DNA of 21,668 bases, from IMG/VR virus record IMGVR_UViG_3300013093_000321, positions 1 through 21,668 of that record; one strand, 5' to 3'. Below, piece by piece: positions 18,954-21,668 of the stretch. Below the pieces are notes generated by a model that worked only from the letters and a program-made list of their open reading frames with translations, was not told where the DNA came from and made no database searches. The translations under genes and the position numbers were made by a program. This DNA comes from a virus. The first letter of the stretch is position 1; every line of letters starts with the position of its first letter.

Positions 18954-21668
18954 TTATGCCATTGCCTCTTGACAAACCACGTTAACTTGAAGTGTAACAC
19001 CGCTACTGTTAGCGCAAGTAACCGCAACCGTCAAAATATCTGCTACGTTACCCCTGACGTTAGTCAATACGGGGAAGAAGTTTGTCAAATCAAGCTGTTG
19101 CAAACCGTTAGGAGGTGTAGAGAATGCGTACACAACCTCACCACCAGACATTGCCACAGAGCTTAAATCCTGTTCCGCAAATGAGTTATAAGATCCCAAT
19201 TGGTTCAAAGGAGTAAAGCTTGCGCCTGTCAAAGATACCTGGTTTGTAGGTGTAGATGCAATCAATTCAACCAAACAAGTTTGTGAAGAATTTAACAGCA
19301 GAGTCTGCGGCAATAATTGACCACGATCAATCAAACCAATCTGATAGCTGTTTCCAGAAGCAGGGGCATTACCTAAAGGTAATCCTGTAACCACATCACC
19401 AAATGTAATTGCACTTGTTGTATTGGATGTGATACGTCCTGTATATGGAGATACTGCTGATGCGCCAGAGCTATAGTTTCCAGGAGTTACGTTACCCCAT
19501 ACCACAGTAACTGTAGTTGTTGGGTTAGTAGTAGGAATGCTGACTGAGAAAGTACCATTCATTCCAGATGGAGTTGCACCGCTAATGATAATTACATCAC
19601 CTTGTTTTAACCCGTGAGCAGAGCTAAATGTAATGGTAGATGAATACTGTGTTAGACCTGCAATCGTTGAACTAGCTGGGTTAGAGATAGCGCTGATTGA
19701 TGGCAAACTAGCCTGGTAGTACACAAACTTACCAACCCACTGATTTGCACCCCAGTATGTAGCTGTAGGCGTAGATGTGAGTGTTGCACCATTTACCAAT
19801 TGGATTGGCAGGATCATGGTAGATGTTGTTGGTACGTTTTGGATCAACCAAGTTTGAGCTGGGTATGTTGTGGTTCCAGTAATATTACCTGACAACGAAC
19901 CTTGTGTAGCACTGAGTTGATATGTCCCATTTCCGCCGGGAACGGTTGCATTAAAGTATGCGCCTACAGTTGGAGTGGCAGTAAATGCTTTATTTACTGT
20001 AATAGTATTTCCATTTACAGCAGTAATAAAAGTATTATTTGGCAATCCAGGCCCAGAAATTAATTGTCCAACTGCCGCACTATTTAATGCTCCAGCAACA
20101 AAAACACTTGAACCTATAGCAGCTCCGCTTGAATATGTTGGGTTTCCGTTATTACTATAAGCAGTATATGTTCCGGATGCTTGTGCAGTTAAATTATTAC
20201 TTAAAGTAAGTGTTGTAGTACCGCTTCCAGCTGTAACTATTGTACCCGGAGGAACTCCAACTCCAACAAGAATTGCGGCCGTACCAGTTGTTACAGTACC
20301 TGTAAAAGTGATTGTATTAGTACCAGGCGCTCCACCACTTGAATATGTGCCAGTAGCAGTAGATGTAGTAAATGCAGCCAACTGACTCACAATAGTTGTT
20401 CCAGAAGTTGTCCCCGTACCTGTAATTGTCATACCAGATTGGAACGCCCCAGATGCTACAGTGGTAACAGTTAAATTTGTACCGGATGCACTATACGCTG
20501 ATGCTACGCCTACTTCAGTGAATGAGCTGAGAGTTACATACTGAGCAGGACTGTTAGCGTTAGCTGTGTTAGTTACTGCATAGCCATGAGCAGATGCAAA
20601 TGTAACCAAAGCTTGACCGCTATTAGGCTGACCAACCACACTAGAAATAGCAGGAGTAGCCGCACTGATTGTCAAAGTTTGTGCAGAACCACCAGTACAA
20701 GCAGCGTTAGTCTGATCAAAAATATCAGAACCAACAGCTCTCATACGGAATGACATCGCAGGGTAGCGTGTAATTGCAGATGAAGGAGCACGGTTTTGAG
20801 TCTTAGCGTCATTACCATATGAATAGGTAAATCCACGCTGTTTATCAATTGAACCTTCGATCAATACAGACACACCGTAGTGGGTCATCAATGAAGATGT
20901 TGTGCTACCTGTATCTCTTTGTTCATAGCGAACTGGCAGGTTACCTGTACGGCTCCAAGGAGTGGTTTGTGAGTTACCTGTATAAGCACCGTTACCTGCA
21001 CCTACTTGATGAAGGATGTAAGGCTCACCATTGAGAACCACGCCCCAACGCAAAGCTCCTGCACCGTACCATGCGTACTCCATCCAGATCATTTGAACTT
21101 TAGTCCAGTCCAAAGCATCACGAATTTGTTTGTTTCCGTTCCATACAGACGCATCAAATACTGTATCTACGGGTAAACCCCCAGAGTCAGAACGAATTAC
21201 AACGTACATTGCATATGGGTTAGACGCAGATGTCGCGCCATACTGCATGAAGAAAATACCGTTGGAATCATCAAAGATACCAACACGTTGATACTGTCCA
21301 GTTACAGAAGCACCAAAGTTTACGTTAGATGCCATGTAAAAAGTCTTACCTGGCTGATATCTGTGATAAGGACGGCTTTGACGAATCGTAATATCACCTG
21401 GGGTGTTACCACCACCAATGTTCATAGACACGCCACCAAGACCTGGGTTCTGAACTATATAAGCTTGTCCAGATACGTTTTGAATTACGTTTTCCCAACG
21501 AAGAGGCTGAACTCCATACTCGAAGTCAGCATCATAAATATTCTGTGATTGACTAGTTTTTAACTTACCGACAACGTCACGCAGACGTTGGGGAGCGATA
21601 AACTGTGCTGACCCATCAATACCTTCCCAATCCATCGTAGGCGTTTGCATGCCTTGATTGGCGAAACC
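18954..21668 (-). CDS. Large modular virion protein, cut at 5' end by window edge
   Basis: At least 904 in-frame codons. The first ATG (21650) has no good ribosome-binding site and the frame stays open to the window edge (reading GFANQG before it), so the gene probably starts outside. Numbering from that ATG: residues 1-310 hold YDADFEYGVQPLRWENV, RQSRPYHRYQPGKTFYMASN, ALRWGVVLNGEPYILHQVGA and THYGVSVLIEGSIDKQRGFT, a conserved-looking block familiar from aquatic phage structural proteins, perhaps jelly-roll-like. Residues about 330-735 are Ser/Thr/Gly-rich modules with two 'SAHG' motifs (354, 678) and three YSSG motifs (436, 506, 726). Residues about 740-898 form a separate C-terminal block. 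Probably a large surface or fibre protein; not an enzyme by any motif I see. Confidence 0.85.
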   Translation of the reverse strand, partial: GFANQGMQTPTMDWEGIDGSAQFIAPQRLRDVVGKLKTSQSQNIYDADFEYGVQPLRWENVIQNVSGQAYIVQNPGLGGVSMNIGGGNTPGDITIRQSRPYHRYQPGKTFYMASNVNFGASVTGQYQRVGIFDDSNGIFFMQYGATSASNPYAMYVVIRSDSGGLPVDTVFDASVWNGNKQIRDALDWTKVQMIWMEYAWYGAGALRWGVVLNGEPYILHQVGAGNGAYTGNSQTTPWSRTGNLPVRYEQRDTGSTTSSLMTHYGVSVLIEGSIDKQRGFTYSYGNDAKTQNRAPSSAITRYPAMSFRMRAVGSDIFDQTNAACTGGSAQTLTISAATPAISSVVGQPNSGQALVTFASAHGYAVTNTANANSPAQYVTLSSFTEVGVASAYSASGTNLTVTTVASGAFQSGMTITGTGTTSGTTIVSQLAAFTTSTATGTYSSGGAPGTNTITFTGTVTTGTAAILVGVGVPPGTIVTAGSGTTTLTLSNNLTAQASGTYTAYSNNGNPTYSSGAAIGSSVFVAGALNSAAVGQLISGPGLPNNTFITAVNGNTITVNKAFTATPTVGAYFNATVPGGNGTYQLSATQGSLSGNITGTTTYPAQTWLIQNVPTTSTMILPIQLVNGATLTSTPTATYWGANQWVGKFVYYQASLPSISAISNPASSTIAGLTQYSSTITFSSAHGLKQGDVIIISGATPSGMNGTFSVSIPTTNPTTTVTVVWGNVTPGNYSSGASAVSPYTGRITSNTTSAITFGDVVTGLPLGNAPASGNSYQIGLIDRGQLLPQTLLLNSSQTCLVELIASTPTNQVSLTGASFTPLNQLGSYNSFAEQDLSSVAMSGGEVVYAFSTPPNGLQQLDLTNFFPVLTNVRGNVADILTVAVTCANSSGVTLQVNVVCQEAMA

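Noticed and set aside
18953-19027. Longer N-terminus for the gene at 18707-18952
   Set aside because: The extra 25 codons overlap the conserved end of the large virion gene and do not resemble the known start of the family; ATG 18952 fits the TAATATGG junction seen elsewhere in the window.

Overview
The window is a densely packed piece of a tailed bacteriophage genome, covering the virion and lysis region. All 34 genes I can support lie on the minus strand, so transcription runs from high to low coordinates. The largest gap between genes is about 12 bases, and many neighbours overlap through ATGA, TAATG or TGATG junctions. I see no RNA genes, no integrase, no insertion sequence, no CRISPR array, no clear promoter or terminator, and no intergenic stretch over 300 bases. 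Both window edges cut through genes. By eye the DNA is moderately AT-rich. The gene families, namely small Lys/Gly-rich 'KKGG' proteins, a zinc-ribbon protein, paired adaptors, a tail-hub protein beginning 'FRPGVNREAT', and fibre modules such as 'STYSTDLR', are ones I associate with uncultured marine and freshwater phages. The adaptor and hub families suggest a short-tailed (podovirus-like) particle. The lipoproteins and Rz/Rz1 pair imply a Gram-negative host. The host genus cannot be told from the sequence.

Layout in transcription order. (1) 21668-18954: a very large virion protein, cut at its 5' end, with a long beta-rich insert of surface-protein modules. (2) 18952-16414: seven small genes. 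Several carry KKGG motifs, one is histidine-rich, and one is a membrane/coiled-coil protein. (3) 16411-13522: two adaptor-like head-tail proteins separated by a zinc-ribbon protein and two more small basic proteins. Each adaptor carries a different beta-domain insert. (4) 13522-9131: tail-fibre and adhesin genes, including an S74 self-cleaving chaperone fibre, a polyglycine adhesin-like protein, a cupin, a repeat protein and a 'STYSTDLR' fibre. (5) 9120-6701: a lysis cassette with heavily nested reading frames. It holds an ATT-initiated membrane protein, a GTG-initiated membrane/coiled-coil protein, a small Cys-rich lipoprotein, a holin candidate, Rz with Rz1 entirely inside it, and a GH19 endolysin. 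(6) 6691-1: a tail-hub/nozzle candidate, an associated structural protein, a second cupin, a large Ala/Gly-rich virion protein with a tape-measure-like C-terminal motif, a GNAT-like protein, and a Gln/Asn-rich protein cut by the left edge. The last three are candidate internal or ejected proteins.

Most interesting points: the lysis cassette seems to encode two spanin-like pairs (membrane coiled-coil protein plus lipoprotein) rather than one; one lysis gene apparently starts at ATT behind a strong ribosome-binding site; and short KKGG and 'IQ-x-x-G-x-TKG' motifs recur across otherwise unrelated small virion-operon proteins.
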